From positions 1-64,000 of the forward strand of contig NZ_FZNW01000016.1 in the NCBI RefSeq assembly GCF_900188115.1: a stretch of 64,000 nucleotides of DNA. Reading direction: 5' to 3'. This DNA comes from Haloechinothrix alba. GTDB taxonomy: Bacteria; Actinomycetota; Actinomycetes; Mycobacteriales; Pseudonocardiaceae. The position numbers and the translations under genes are program-made. The notes under the pieces were generated by a model. That model saw nothing but the letters and a program-made list of their open reading frames with translations. It searched no databases and was not told the DNA's origin. How positions within the stretch are numbered: position 1 is the first letter of the stretch; the number at the start of each line of letters is the position of its first letter. Below are positions 7,902-15,636 of this stretch, piece after piece.

Positions 7902-9899
7902 GTGAGCGTCATGGACCGATTCTTCGAGCGCTACGAGCTGAGCCAGCACCTCGGCACCGGTAGCGTAACCGAGGCCTACCGCGGCCACGACACGCAGCTC
8001 GAACGCGATGTCGTGGTCAAGGCGCTGCGCTCGGATCTGGCAAGCGACCCGGACAAGCGCGAGTGGTTCCGGCAGCAGGCGCGTATCGCCGCGACCCTCG
8101 ACCACCCCGCGATCGTTCCGGTGCGCGAGACCGGCGAACGCGACACCCCGGAAGGGCCCCGGCCCTACCTCGTGACCGACGACATCGACGGCAAGACGGT
8201 GCGCGAGGTGATCGCTGCCAACGGTCCCGTCGCCCAGGGGCAGGCCCTGAAGATCATCGCGGACGTCTGCGTCGCGCTGGACCACGCACACCGGCACGGC
8301 GTCGTACACGGCGCCGTCGACGACCGGTCCGTGATCCTCGGCAGGGGTGGCACGGTCATGGTGACGGATTTCGGCCTGACAGACACCGTGCCAGGCGATC
8401 ACACGCGGACCCGGTCGACCGGTGAGGCGAGCGGCCCGACCGCGTACACCTCTCCCGAGCAGCTGCAGGGACGGCCTGCCGACGAACGCAGCGACGTCCA
8501 CGCCGCAGGCGCGCTGCTCTTCCAGCTCCTCACCGGCACGGACCCCAGCGTGCTCGCCCCGCCGAACGGTCCGGCCGAGGGGCACGTCCAGCGGGATCGC
8601 AGGCGACCGTCCTCGGTCGATACCGCTGTGCCGCACACCCTCGACGCGGTGATCCTGACCGCGCTCGCCGAGCACCCCGACAGGCGGTACCAGTCCGCCC
8701 TGGCGCTGCGCGCGGACCTCGTGCGCGCGCTGTCGGGGCACGGGCCCGCAGCCACCGCCGGCTCGTCCGCCGCGGCCGAGGCCGGGGAGGACGAGCCCGA
8801 GCGGCGCAGCCGGCTGGTCCCGGTACTCGCGGCCGTGGCGATCGCGGCGGTCGCCTTCGCGATGTGGCTGGCAGGCCTGTTCGACTCGGGAGAGCACCAC
8901 GCCGAGGTCCCGGTCGTGGTCGGCCAGCAGTACAGCTCGGCCGAGCGTAGCCTGCGCGACGCCGGCTTCCATGACCTGGACCGTCAGGCCGTACCGTGCT
9001 GGCCGGAAACCTACGGGGCCGAACCGCCCTGCGACGGCGACTCCGTCGGCAGGGTGATCGGCACCGACCCCGAGCACGGCACATCGCACCCGCTCAACAC
9101 CCGGATCGTCGTCCACGTGGGTGCCCCGCCCGAGGTGTTCGTCATGCCCGACCTCACCGGGATGACCGTTGAGGAGGCGGAGCAGGAGATCGAGGACAGC
9201 GACCTGCTGCTGGACCCTGCCGAGGAGAAGGTGGACAACACCGACCCCGACCGCACAGGGAAGGTGGCCGAGCACACGCCCGAACCGGATTCGGTCACCG
9301 AGCAAGGCCAGGTCGTGACGCTCTCGATCTACGACGAACCCGAGATGGTCGAGGTCACCGACTACGTCGGCGAGAGCTACCGGGTCGCCCGCACCGGGCT
9401 GGAAGACGCGGGGTTCGAGGTCGTTCGCGAGGATGTGGACTCGGACGAGCCCGAGGACACCGTGGTGGGGCAGTCACCGCGCCGCGGCGAGGCCGTCGAG
9501 GGATCCGAGGTCACCCTGCGCGTCTCCCGGGGTGGCAACGAGCGCTTCGACATGCCCGATGTCGTCGGCCTGACCGAGGGCACGGCCCGCTCCACCCTCG
9601 ACGACGCCGGGCACACCGGCACGGTCAAGACCCGCAGGCGGGCGGTCGGCGATGAAGCCGAGCACGGCAAGGTCACCTCCAGCATCCCGTCGGCAGACCG
9701 GTCCGTGCGCGCCGACCGCACCGTCACCCTCTACATCGGCCGCTACGAACGCGGGCTCGACACCGACGCCCCCGAGACCGGCGACGCGAGCGAGGACACG
9801 GATGACCCCGGCGACGGCGACCACCACACCACGAGCCCTCCGGCCGAGAGCTCCGAGCCGCCGCCCGGATCCGCTCCCGGGGATCCCGACGCGCGGTAG
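7902..9899 (+). CDS. PASTA-domain Ser/Thr kinase homologue, probable pseudokinase
   Basis: A 665-residue membrane protein built like PknB. It has an N-terminal kinase fold (about 10-275), one TM helix (about 304-326, LVPVLAAVAIAAVAFAMW), four extracellular PASTA repeats (about 335-625) and an acidic Pro/Ser-rich tail. The ATP lysine K40 (VVVKALR) and DFG (156-158) remain. The catalytic loop reads HGAVDDRS where active kinases have HRDVKPxN, so the base Asp, the Lys and the metal-binding Asn are all lost. The alphaC Glu is replaced by Gln. It probably binds peptidoglycan or lipid II outside and signals by scaffolding. A transglycosylase lipoprotein follows 50 bp downstream, suggesting a cell-wall role. 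Start uncertain between GTG 7902 and ATG 7911. Confidence 0.85.
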   Translation: MSVMDRFFERYELSQHLGTGSVTEAYRGHDTQLERDVVVKALRSDLASDPDKREWFRQQARIAATLDHPAIVPVRETGERDTPEGPRPYLVTDDIDGKTVREVIAANGPVAQGQALKIIADVCVALDHAHRHGVVHGAVDDRSVILGRGGTVMVTDFGLTDTVPGDHTRTRSTGEASGPTAYTSPEQLQGRPADERSDVHAAGALLFQLLTGTDPSVLAPPNGPAEGHVQRDRRRPSSVDTAVPHTLDAVILTALAEHPDRRYQSALALRADLVRALSGHGPAATAGSSAAAEAGEDEPERRSRLVPVLAAVAIAAVAFAMWLAGLFDSGEHHAEVPVVVGQQYSSAERSLRDAGFHDLDRQAVPCWPETYGAEPPCDGDSVGRVIGTDPEHGTSHPLNTRIVVHVGAPPEVFVMPDLTGMTVEEAEQEIEDSDLLLDPAEEKVDNTDPDRTGKVAEHTPEPDSVTEQGQVVTLSIYDEPEMVEVTDYVGESYRVARTGLEDAGFEVVREDVDSDEPEDTVVGQSPRRGEAVEGSEVTLRVSRGGNERFDMPDVVGLTEGTARSTLDDAGHTGTVKTRRRAVGDEAEHGKVTSSIPSADRSVRADRTVTLYIGRYERGLDTDAPETGDASEDTDDPGDGDHHTTSPPAESSEPPPGSAPGDPDAR

Positions 9900-9949
9900 G
9901 CTCGCTCGACCACGCGCCCCGCCTTCGAGCTGTCCCGCACTCCTGCACA

Positions 9950-10855
9950 GTGGCTATGCTGCCCGCAGTGGCTCGACGTACGATCAACCCGATACTGCCG
10001 CTCGCGCTCGCGGCGGTGCTGTCCGGGTGCGATCCCACCCCTGGCAGCGACCCGACGCCGTCCCCGACCGCGCCGCAGCAGCAGACCGCGACCTCGCCGA
10101 CCGAGTCGGACCCCTCGCCGGAGCCCCCGCGGCGGATCGCGCCGTTCGAAAGCCCCGGCGATCTCGCCGATGTCCTCGCCGACGCCGAGCAGGCCCTGGC
10201 CGATCCGGGCACTGCCGAAGCCGAGCGCACCCGGTGGGCACACGCACACCAACAGGCCTACCGCGACCTTGCTGCCAACCCGCAGTGGCGCGAGCCGGTC
10301 CGGAACGCCCTCCCGGAGGCCTTCCGGGAGACGTTCGACGCCACGTTCCGAGCCGTGCGGCAGCTACGGCAGCTGCACACCCCGGAGTCCGACGTGCCGT
10401 CCGGCTGGGAGATCCATCCCCCGCCGCCGCTGGACGAGCTGCGCGGCTACTACGAGGAGGCCGAACAGGCCTACGGCGTTCCCTGGTCCGTGCTGGCGGC
10501 CATCCACCTCGTCGAAACCCGGTTCGGCCGCATTCACGGCGACAGCAACGCCGGCGCCCAGGGGCCGATGCAGTTCCTGCCAGAGACGTGGCAGGCATAC
10601 GGTGACGGCGACGTACACGACCCGCGGGACGCGATCATGGGCGCCGGACGCTACCTGGCAGCCAGCGGCGCCCCGGACAACCTCCGACAGGCCCTGTTCG
10701 CGTACAACCGCAGCGAGCACTACGTGGCGGCGATCCTGGCGCACGCCGAGGCCATGCGGCTCGCGGACCACTACGCGGACGCCTATCACCGGTGGCGCGT
10801 CTACTTCCGCACCGACGAGGGAGACGTCGTCCTGGAAGAGGGCTACGGAACCTGA
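9950..10855 (+). CDS. Lytic-transglycosylase-domain lipoprotein
   Basis: A 301-residue exported protein. The signal peptide ends in a lipobox (AAVLSGC, Cys about 26), followed by a Thr/Pro-rich linker. The C-terminal SLT/transglycosylase-like domain (about 180-280) has VPWSVLAAIHLVETRFG with the catalytic Glu, then NAGAQGPMQFLPETW and LFAYNRSEHYV. Such enzymes cleave glycan strands of peptidoglycan with anhydromuropeptide formation. It follows the PASTA pseudokinase on the same strand and may be its functional partner at the wall. The start is unclear, as several ATG/GTG codons lie within the first 20 bases. Confidence 0.85.
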   Translation: MAMLPAVARRTINPILPLALAAVLSGCDPTPGSDPTPSPTAPQQQTATSPTESDPSPEPPRRIAPFESPGDLADVLADAEQALADPGTAEAERTRWAHAHQQAYRDLAANPQWREPVRNALPEAFRETFDATFRAVRQLRQLHTPESDVPSGWEIHPPPPLDELRGYYEEAEQAYGVPWSVLAAIHLVETRFGRIHGDSNAGAQGPMQFLPETWQAYGDGDVHDPRDAIMGAGRYLAASGAPDNLRQALFAYNRSEHYVAAILAHAEAMRLADHYADAYHRWRVYFRTDEGDVVLEEGYGT

Positions 10856-10895
10856 CACGGCCGCGCCCGCCCGGACGCCGGACGGCCTACCCGGC

Positions 10896-12050
10896 TCAGC
10901 CGAGGCCCGCTGTGTCGGCGAAGCGCGCGTCGACCTCCTCCTCCGTCAGCCCGAAATCGGCGAGCGCGTAGCGGTGTGCGGGTCTGCGCGCGCCCGAGGT
11001 GCTCTCCCGCTGCATCCGCAGCATCGCCTCGCGGGCCCGCCTGCTCATCTCCAGCCCGAAGTGGGCGTAGATTCCCTCCACGGTGCCGACAGGGTCGGCG
11101 ACGAAGTCCTCGTAGGCGACGTCGTAGAACTGTGCCGGGTCGTGCTTGGCACGCTCCGCTGTGAACCGCCGCAACCCCCTGCTCCACAGCTCGAGCTGGT
11201 CGCGGCCGATCACCTCACCGGTGAACCGTTCCGACCACCCCTCGGTGGCGTGCGCGGCCAGGCTGCACACCGAAGCGATGGCGGTGCGCGGTGCGCGGTG
11301 GGTCTGTATCACGAGCGCGTCCGGATAGGTCGCCATCAACGCGTCCAGCGAGAACAGGTGGCTCGGGTTCTTCAACACCCACCTGCGATGCGCGTCGGGC
11401 AGCCCGATCAGCTGCAGGTTCCGCCGGTGCCGCTGGTAGGCAGGCGTCCAGTCCTGCTCGGCGAGCCACGCGGAGTAGGTCGGCACGTGCGCGAGGCACT
11501 CGTAGGACAGCGAGCGCAGCGACTGGCGCAACAGCTGCCAGCATTCCTCGACCATGTCCGCCGAGACGTAGTGCAGGCCCATGAACTCCGGATGGTCGAT
11601 ATGGTGCTGCTCGCATCCCGCCTGGATCTGCTGGAAGATCGGGTTGTCGTCCCAGGTTTCCCGCGGTGGCCGGGGCTGCGGCATCTCGGCAAGCCACAGC
11701 TCCAGCCCCTGGTTCGCCGGGTCGGCCGTGAGCAGCCGGTGCAGCGCGGTCGTTCCGGTGCGGGGCAGCCCGGTGACGAAGATCGGCCGCTCGATCCGGA
11801 CGTCGGCGTGCTCCGGGTACTGCTTCCACGCCTGCTCGGCGAGCAGCCTCGCCACCAGCGCGCCGCGCAGGAACGATCGCTTGATCTTGTTGCCGCGCGG
11901 GGTCAGCCGCGCGTCGGCGGCATACGAGTCGAGCAGGACCCGCAGTCCGTCCGTGTAGTCGTCGGTGCCGAAGTCGTCGAGGCCGGTGAGCCTGGACGCC
12001 GACTCGTGCAGGTCCTCGACCGTACCGACGCTGTCTCGCACTGCTGTCAT
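10896..12050 (-). CDS. PAPS-dependent sulfotransferase family protein (Rv3529c-like)
   Basis: A 384-residue cytosolic sulfotransferase. The 5'-phosphosulfate loop is clear (PIFVTGLPRTGTTALHRLL, about 89-107), and a 3'-phosphate region reads VIQTHRAPRTAIASVCSL with the Arg and Ser expected to hold PAPS. It would move sulfate from PAPS to an alcohol or amine, with PAP released. It is the last gene of a DUF1214-SDR-sulfotransferase operon, 21 bp after the SDR. This is the order I remember for M. tuberculosis Rv3531c-Rv3530c-Rv3529c, in the sterol region. The acceptor is unknown. Genes for making PAPS and clearing PAP lie just beyond the operon. Confidence 0.85.
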   Translation of the reverse strand: MTAVRDSVGTVEDLHESASRLTGLDDFGTDDYTDGLRVLLDSYAADARLTPRGNKIKRSFLRGALVARLLAEQAWKQYPEHADVRIERPIFVTGLPRTGTTALHRLLTADPANQGLELWLAEMPQPRPPRETWDDNPIFQQIQAGCEQHHIDHPEFMGLHYVSADMVEECWQLLRQSLRSLSYECLAHVPTYSAWLAEQDWTPAYQRHRRNLQLIGLPDAHRRWVLKNPSHLFSLDALMATYPDALVIQTHRAPRTAIASVCSLAAHATEGWSERFTGEVIGRDQLELWSRGLRRFTAERAKHDPAQFYDVAYEDFVADPVGTVEGIYAHFGLEMSRRAREAMLRMQRESTSGARRPAHRYALADFGLTEEEVDARFADTAGLG

Positions 12051-12071
12051 CGTTGACCGGTTCCTTTGTGG

Positions 12072-12848
12072 CTAGTGGTGGTACTCGCCGCCGTTGACAT
12101 CCAGGCACTGCCCCGTGACCACCCGTGCCAGGGACGAGGCGAGAAACACCACGGTGTCGGCGATCTCCTCGGGCTCCGGGAGGGCACGCAGGTCGAGCGT
12201 TCCGGCTGTCTCGTCGTAGATGTCCTGCGGGGTGACCCCGCGTTTGCTGGCCAGGTAGTCGAAATACCACTTGAGGTTGTCGCCCCATATGTAGCCGGGC
12301 GCGACCGAGTTCACCCGGATGCCGCGTGGCCCGAGCTCGGCTGCCAGGCTCTGGGCCAGCGAGAGCAGCCCGGACTTGGCCAGCTTGTAGGCGCCGAACG
12401 TGCGCCGGGAGTGCCGCAGTACCGCGGAGTTGATCATGACGACGGAACCGGACCGCTCGGCGAGCGCGGGGGCGAACAGCCGCGTCAGGCGCAGCGCGGC
12501 CAGCACGTTGACGTCGAACGCGCTCCGTACGTCATCGAGGTCGACCGTGGCGAGGTCGCTCAGTGGCGGCATCGCGAAAGCGTTGTTGACGAGCGCGTCC
12601 ACCCGGCCGAACTGGGCGAGGCCGGAGTCCAGCAGGTTCTGGCAGGCTGCGTCGTCCGTGATGTCGGTCGGCACGCTCAGCGCGCGGCGCCCGAGGTCGG
12701 CGACCTCCTCGGCCACGTCGGTCAGGCGCGACTCGGTGCGCGCGGCCAGCACGACGTCGGCCCCTGCCTTCGCGCACTGCACCGCGATGGCGCGGCCGAG
12801 CCCCGAACCGACCCCGGAGACCACGACGACCTTGCCGTCCAGCAGCAT
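12072..12848 (-). CDS. Short-chain dehydrogenase/reductase (Rv3530c-like)
   Basis: A 258-residue classical SDR using NAD(P). The cofactor motif is VSGVGSGLGRAIA (about 10-22), the catalytic Ser lies in INSAVLRHS and the catalytic Tyr-Lys in AYKLAKSG. It oxidises or reduces an alcohol/ketone. Context with a DUF1214 protein, a sulfotransferase and KstR-like operators suggests a steroid or hydroxylated lipid substrate; that is inference. It starts 6 bp after the DUF1214 stop. Confidence 0.88.
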   Translation of the reverse strand: MLLDGKVVVVSGVGSGLGRAIAVQCAKAGADVVLAARTESRLTDVAEEVADLGRRALSVPTDITDDAACQNLLDSGLAQFGRVDALVNNAFAMPPLSDLATVDLDDVRSAFDVNVLAALRLTRLFAPALAERSGSVVMINSAVLRHSRRTFGAYKLAKSGLLSLAQSLAAELGPRGIRVNSVAPGYIWGDNLKWYFDYLASKRGVTPQDIYDETAGTLDLRALPEPEEIADTVVFLASSLARVVTGQCLDVNGGEYHH

Positions 12849-12854
12849 GCCAGC

Positions 12855-14036
12855 TCACCCCAGCATCCGTGCCGCGACATCCTGCTGCCGCTGCGCAATG
12901 CGTCCGGCCCACTCCTCGGCGGTCACCCGCTGACGCTCGTGGTACGGCAACCGTTGCGGCAGCTCGTCGAGCCCGAGCACCTCGACCTGGGGACCGTCGC
13001 CGGCCCCGAGCTCCCTGGCGAGCCGCTGCCAGCGGATCTGCAGGTAGCCGCGGCGGTGCCCGGTCCGCTCGATCCAGTTGGCGAGCCCGGGATCGCGCTC
13101 GCTGACCACGTAACGGATCATGCCGTCCGGGTCGACCCGGGCCTGGTCGGCTGTGAGGCTGGTCTGGTGGTTGATGTAGTCCAGGGAGATGTACCACATG
13201 CTGCCGAGCTGGAACCCCTGGTACGGAGCGTCCTCCTTGGGGGCCGCAGGGACGGTGATCACCATGACCTGGTCGTCGTCGAGCTCGAAGTGGCCCACCG
13301 AGGAGTACTGCGTCGTGAGGCCGCCGGGTGTCGGCCGCGGTTCGGTCATGATGTTGACCGGAAGGTGCAGGTAGTGCCATTCGGGGAAGGCGAGGAATGT
13401 CTTGAGGCGGTTCACCAGCATCTTCCCCGCGACCTCGTAGCGCTTGGCAGTCAGCCGCGTGCTGCTGGTCGGCTCAGGGGACGAACCGAGGGTGTCGGCG
13501 CGGTGAATGCGGATCCGCCCGCTGCGCTCGGTGCTCCAGTCGCTGTAGGCCTCCCGGACCACCAGCATGGCCGAGCCTGCGCCGAGGGTGACGTAGTTGC
13601 TCCTGCCCCTGCTCGGCTCCGGGCCGAACCGCACCTCGTAGCTGCCGTCCACGGCGATGTCGAGGTCACGGTCGTCGAACGCGGTGACGCTGTCCGGCGA
13701 CTCCGCGGGGGTGTAGTCGCCTCCCAGCACCTGAAAGCTCAGATCGGCCGTGCTGCCGCGGGTACCGGTCACCACGTACTCGGCGTCGTCGCGCAGGTAG
13801 GCGTGGAAGTACAGGGTGTCCGGGTTGTCCAGGCCGAGCTTGGTGTGCGGGCCGGTCGAGGTGACGAAGAACGGGAAGTCACGCTCGTAGGCCCAGGCCA
13901 TCTGTAGCGACGCCCGGATGCTGCCTGCGAGGTAGTCGTACCCCTCAGCCAGGTCCTGCTCGGTACGCACGTGCGGTGCGCCCTTGATGATCTCCTCGGC
14001 CTCGGCGACCGCATCCGCGAACGGCTTGGTGACCAC
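12855..14036 (-). CDS. DUF1214-domain protein (Rv3531c-like)
   Basis: A 393-residue protein of the DUF1214 group, of unknown reaction. Recognisable stretches are NPDTLYFHAYLR (about 77-88), the jelly-roll-like DLSFQVLGGDY and YEVRFGPE, and a C-terminal GYLQIRWQRLARELG. The ORF could begin at a TTG (14042), but GTG at 14036 has GAGGAG six bases upstream and is preferred. It opens the operon with the SDR and sulfotransferase. A KstR-like palindrome lies 45-62 bp upstream of the start. Members of this family recur in steroid-degradation loci (general knowledge). Confidence 0.75.
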   Translation of the reverse strand: MVTKPFADAVAEAEEIIKGAPHVRTEQDLAEGYDYLAGSIRASLQMAWAYERDFPFFVTSTGPHTKLGLDNPDTLYFHAYLRDDAEYVVTGTRGSTADLSFQVLGGDYTPAESPDSVTAFDDRDLDIAVDGSYEVRFGPEPSRGRSNYVTLGAGSAMLVVREAYSDWSTERSGRIRIHRADTLGSSPEPTSSTRLTAKRYEVAGKMLVNRLKTFLAFPEWHYLHLPVNIMTEPRPTPGGLTTQYSSVGHFELDDDQVMVITVPAAPKEDAPYQGFQLGSMWYISLDYINHQTSLTADQARVDPDGMIRYVVSERDPGLANWIERTGHRRGYLQIRWQRLARELGAGDGPQVEVLGLDELPQRLPYHERQRVTAEEWAGRIAQRQQDVAARMLG

Positions 14037-14080
14037 GGGCAACTCCTCGGGCCGGACGGCATCGGCACGGACGCATCGAG

Positions 14081-14098
14081 ACTAGAACGAGTTCTAGT
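14081..14098 (-). promoter_or_regulatory. KstR-like operator upstream of the DUF1214-SDR-sulfotransferase operon
   Basis: ACTAGAACGAGTTCTAGT is an 18-bp inverted repeat with a 2-bp centre. Its inner 14 bases, TAGAACGAGTTCTA (14083-14096), fit the published mycobacterial KstR consensus TnnAACnnGTTnnA at every fixed position. KstR is the TetR-family repressor of cholesterol catabolism. It lies 45 bp before the GTG start, where a repressor would cover the promoter. Regulator identity is inferred from the motif; no kstR gene is in this window. Confidence 0.65.
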
Positions 14099-14104
14099 GA
14101 GCGG

Positions 14105-14584
14105 TCAATGCGCGACCTCGGCCCACCGGTTCGCCGTGAAGCGCAGGCTCGGCATGTCGTCGAGCGAGTGGGTGAACTCGTAGATCCGCTCGTAGCCGGT
14201 CCCGGCGATCCGCCATACACCATCAGAGCAGCGCCGGTAGCTGTCCTCGTAGTACGCGGCTCCGCGGATGACCACGCGATACTCGGTGGCGATCACCGTG
14301 TCCTCGAACGCCCACAGACCCGTCGCGGTGTCCCCGTCCACGGTGATCTCGGGATGCTTGGCCGCGTGCACGGTGATGATGCCCGGCCCCAGGTTCTCCC
14401 GCATGAAGTTCACGATCGCGTCCCGCCCGTCGAGCTCGAGCGGTTCGCCGAGCGCCTGCGTGCCGTAGCGGGCGACGGCATCCTCGGTGAACGTGTCACC
14501 GAGCTCGTCCCATCGTTTCAGGTCGATACAACGCAGGTACCGGTATTTTAGACTACGGATCCGTTCCAGGGTCGCTACATCCAT
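14105..14584 (-). CDS. SnoaL/NTF2-like fold protein
   Basis: A 159-residue cone-shaped NTF2-like protein, a fold used by ketosteroid isomerases and polyketide cyclases. The N-terminus MDVATLERIRSLKYRYLRCIDLKRWDELGDTFTEDAV is typical of the SnoaL-like group, followed by VNFMRENLG and a C-terminal RRCSDGVWRIAGTGYERIYE strand pair. The start at ATG 14584 matches the family; the longer frame reads through an operator. A KstR-like palindrome lies 34-47 bp upstream. It ends about 70 bp before the DUF1214 gene and could be co-transcribed or separately controlled. Confidence 0.82.
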   Translation of the reverse strand: MDVATLERIRSLKYRYLRCIDLKRWDELGDTFTEDAVARYGTQALGEPLELDGRDAIVNFMRENLGPGIITVHAAKHPEITVDGDTATGLWAFEDTVIATEYRVVIRGAAYYEDSYRRCSDGVWRIAGTGYERIYEFTHSLDDMPSLRFTANRWAEVAH

Positions 14585-14617
14585 GACCCGAGCATCCCGC
14601 ACGACTTGACCCAACAC

Positions 14618-14631
14618 AAGAACAAGTTCTA
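14618..14631. promoter_or_regulatory. Second KstR-like operator, between the SnoaL gene and cysD
   Basis: AAGAACAAGTTCTA contains the perfect inverted repeat AGAAC-AA-GTTCT (14619-14630). It matches TnnAACnnGTTnnA except for A in place of the first T. It sits 34 bp before the SnoaL-like start and about 90 bp before cysD in the opposite direction, so it could influence both units. Same motif as 14081-14098, which makes chance occurrence unlikely. Confidence 0.55.
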
Positions 14632-14721
14632 GTTTCTGTTCATCCGGCGAGCTGCGCACAGCCCGATGCGGCAGTGGCTCCAGCGGCCCCGGAGGACACC
14701 CAGAGCGGCGAACGGAGCATC

Positions 14722-15636
14722 GTGACCGCGACAATCTACGAGCTCAGCCACCTGCACGCCCTCGAGGCCGAGGCGGTGCACGTCTTCCGCGAGGTCGCGG
14801 CCACCTTCGAGCGTCCGGGACTGCTGTTCTCCGGCGGCAAGGACTCGGTGGTCATGCTGCACCTCGCCACGAAGGCGTTCGCACCTGCCCCACTACCCTT
14901 CCCCGTGGTGCATGTGGACACCGGCCACAACTTCGACGAGGTCATCTCCTTCCGCGATCGCGTGGTCTCCGAGTTCGGGCTCCGGCTGATCGTCGGTTGC
15001 GTGCAGGACGACATCGACGCCGGCCGCGCCGTCGAGGAGTCCGGCAACCCCGCAGGCCGTAACCGGCTGCAGTCCACCACCCTGCTGCGGGTGATCACCG
15101 AGAACGGCCTCGGCGCGGTGTTCGGGGGCGCGCGCCGGGACGAGGAGAAGGCACGGGCGAAGGAACGCGTGTTCAGCTTCCGCGACGAGTTCGGCCAGTG
15201 GGATCCGCGCAACCAGCGGCCCGAGTTGTGGCGCCTCTACAACGGCAGGCACCGGCCGGGCGAGCACATCCGCGTGTTCCCGCTGTCCAACTGGACGGAG
15301 CTGGACGTCTGGTCCTACATCCTCGCCGAGGACATCGAGCTGCCATCGCTGTACTACGCCCATCAGCGCCCTGTGGTCCAGCGCGACGGCATGCTGCTGG
15401 CCCACACCCGGCACCTGACACTCCTGCCGGGCGAGGAACCGGCAACGGCCACGGTCCGCTTCCGCACCGTCGGCGACGCCACCTGCACCGGCTGCGTCGA
15501 GTCCACCGCCACCACCGCGCGGGAAGTGGTGGCCGAGGTCGCGGCTACCCGGGTCACCGAGCGGGGCGCCACGCGAGCCGACGACCGGATCTCCGAGGCA
15601 GGTATGGAGGACCGCAAGAAGGAAGGATACTTCTGA
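14722..15636 (+). CDS. cysD: Sulfate adenylyltransferase small subunit CysD
   Basis: A 304-residue ATP-sulfurylase subunit that adenylates sulfate to APS, driven by GTP hydrolysis in CysN. It belongs to the PAPS-reductase/N-type ATP-pyrophosphatase family, with the PP-loop LLFSGGKDSVVMLHLA near residue 35. Further family stretches are HVDTGHNFDE, GGARRDEEKARAKER and the C-terminal MEDRKKEGYF. I chose GTG at 14722 because MTATIYELSHLHALEAEAVH is the usual start; a GTG at 14674 would add 16 unlikely residues. Its stop overlaps the cysN start (TGATG). Confidence 0.95.
   Translation: MTATIYELSHLHALEAEAVHVFREVAATFERPGLLFSGGKDSVVMLHLATKAFAPAPLPFPVVHVDTGHNFDEVISFRDRVVSEFGLRLIVGCVQDDIDAGRAVEESGNPAGRNRLQSTTLLRVITENGLGAVFGGARRDEEKARAKERVFSFRDEFGQWDPRNQRPELWRLYNGRHRPGEHIRVFPLSNWTELDVWSYILAEDIELPSLYYAHQRPVVQRDGMLLAHTRHLTLLPGEEPATATVRFRTVGDATCTGCVESTATTAREVVAEVAATRVTERGATRADDRISEAGMEDRKKEGYF

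Noticed and set aside
7902-8740. Calling the kinase an active PknB-type enzyme
   Set aside because: The catalytic Asp, Lys and Asn of the HRDxKxxN loop are all replaced, so activity should not be assumed.
12066-13907. Plus-strand open frame of about 613 codons opposite the SDR and DUF1214 genes
   Set aside because: It is a high-GC shadow: residues are Arg/Val/Gly-rich with no domain, while the minus strand codes for known families.
14640-14721. Riboswitch or sulfur-responsive leader before cysD
   Set aside because: Under 140 bp between starts, no recognisable fold, and the only clear element is the KstR-like palindrome.
15198-15635. Long frame upstream of cysN as an N-terminal extension
   Set aside because: It runs inside cysD out of frame. 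The ATG overlapping the cysD stop begins the conserved GTPase sequence.
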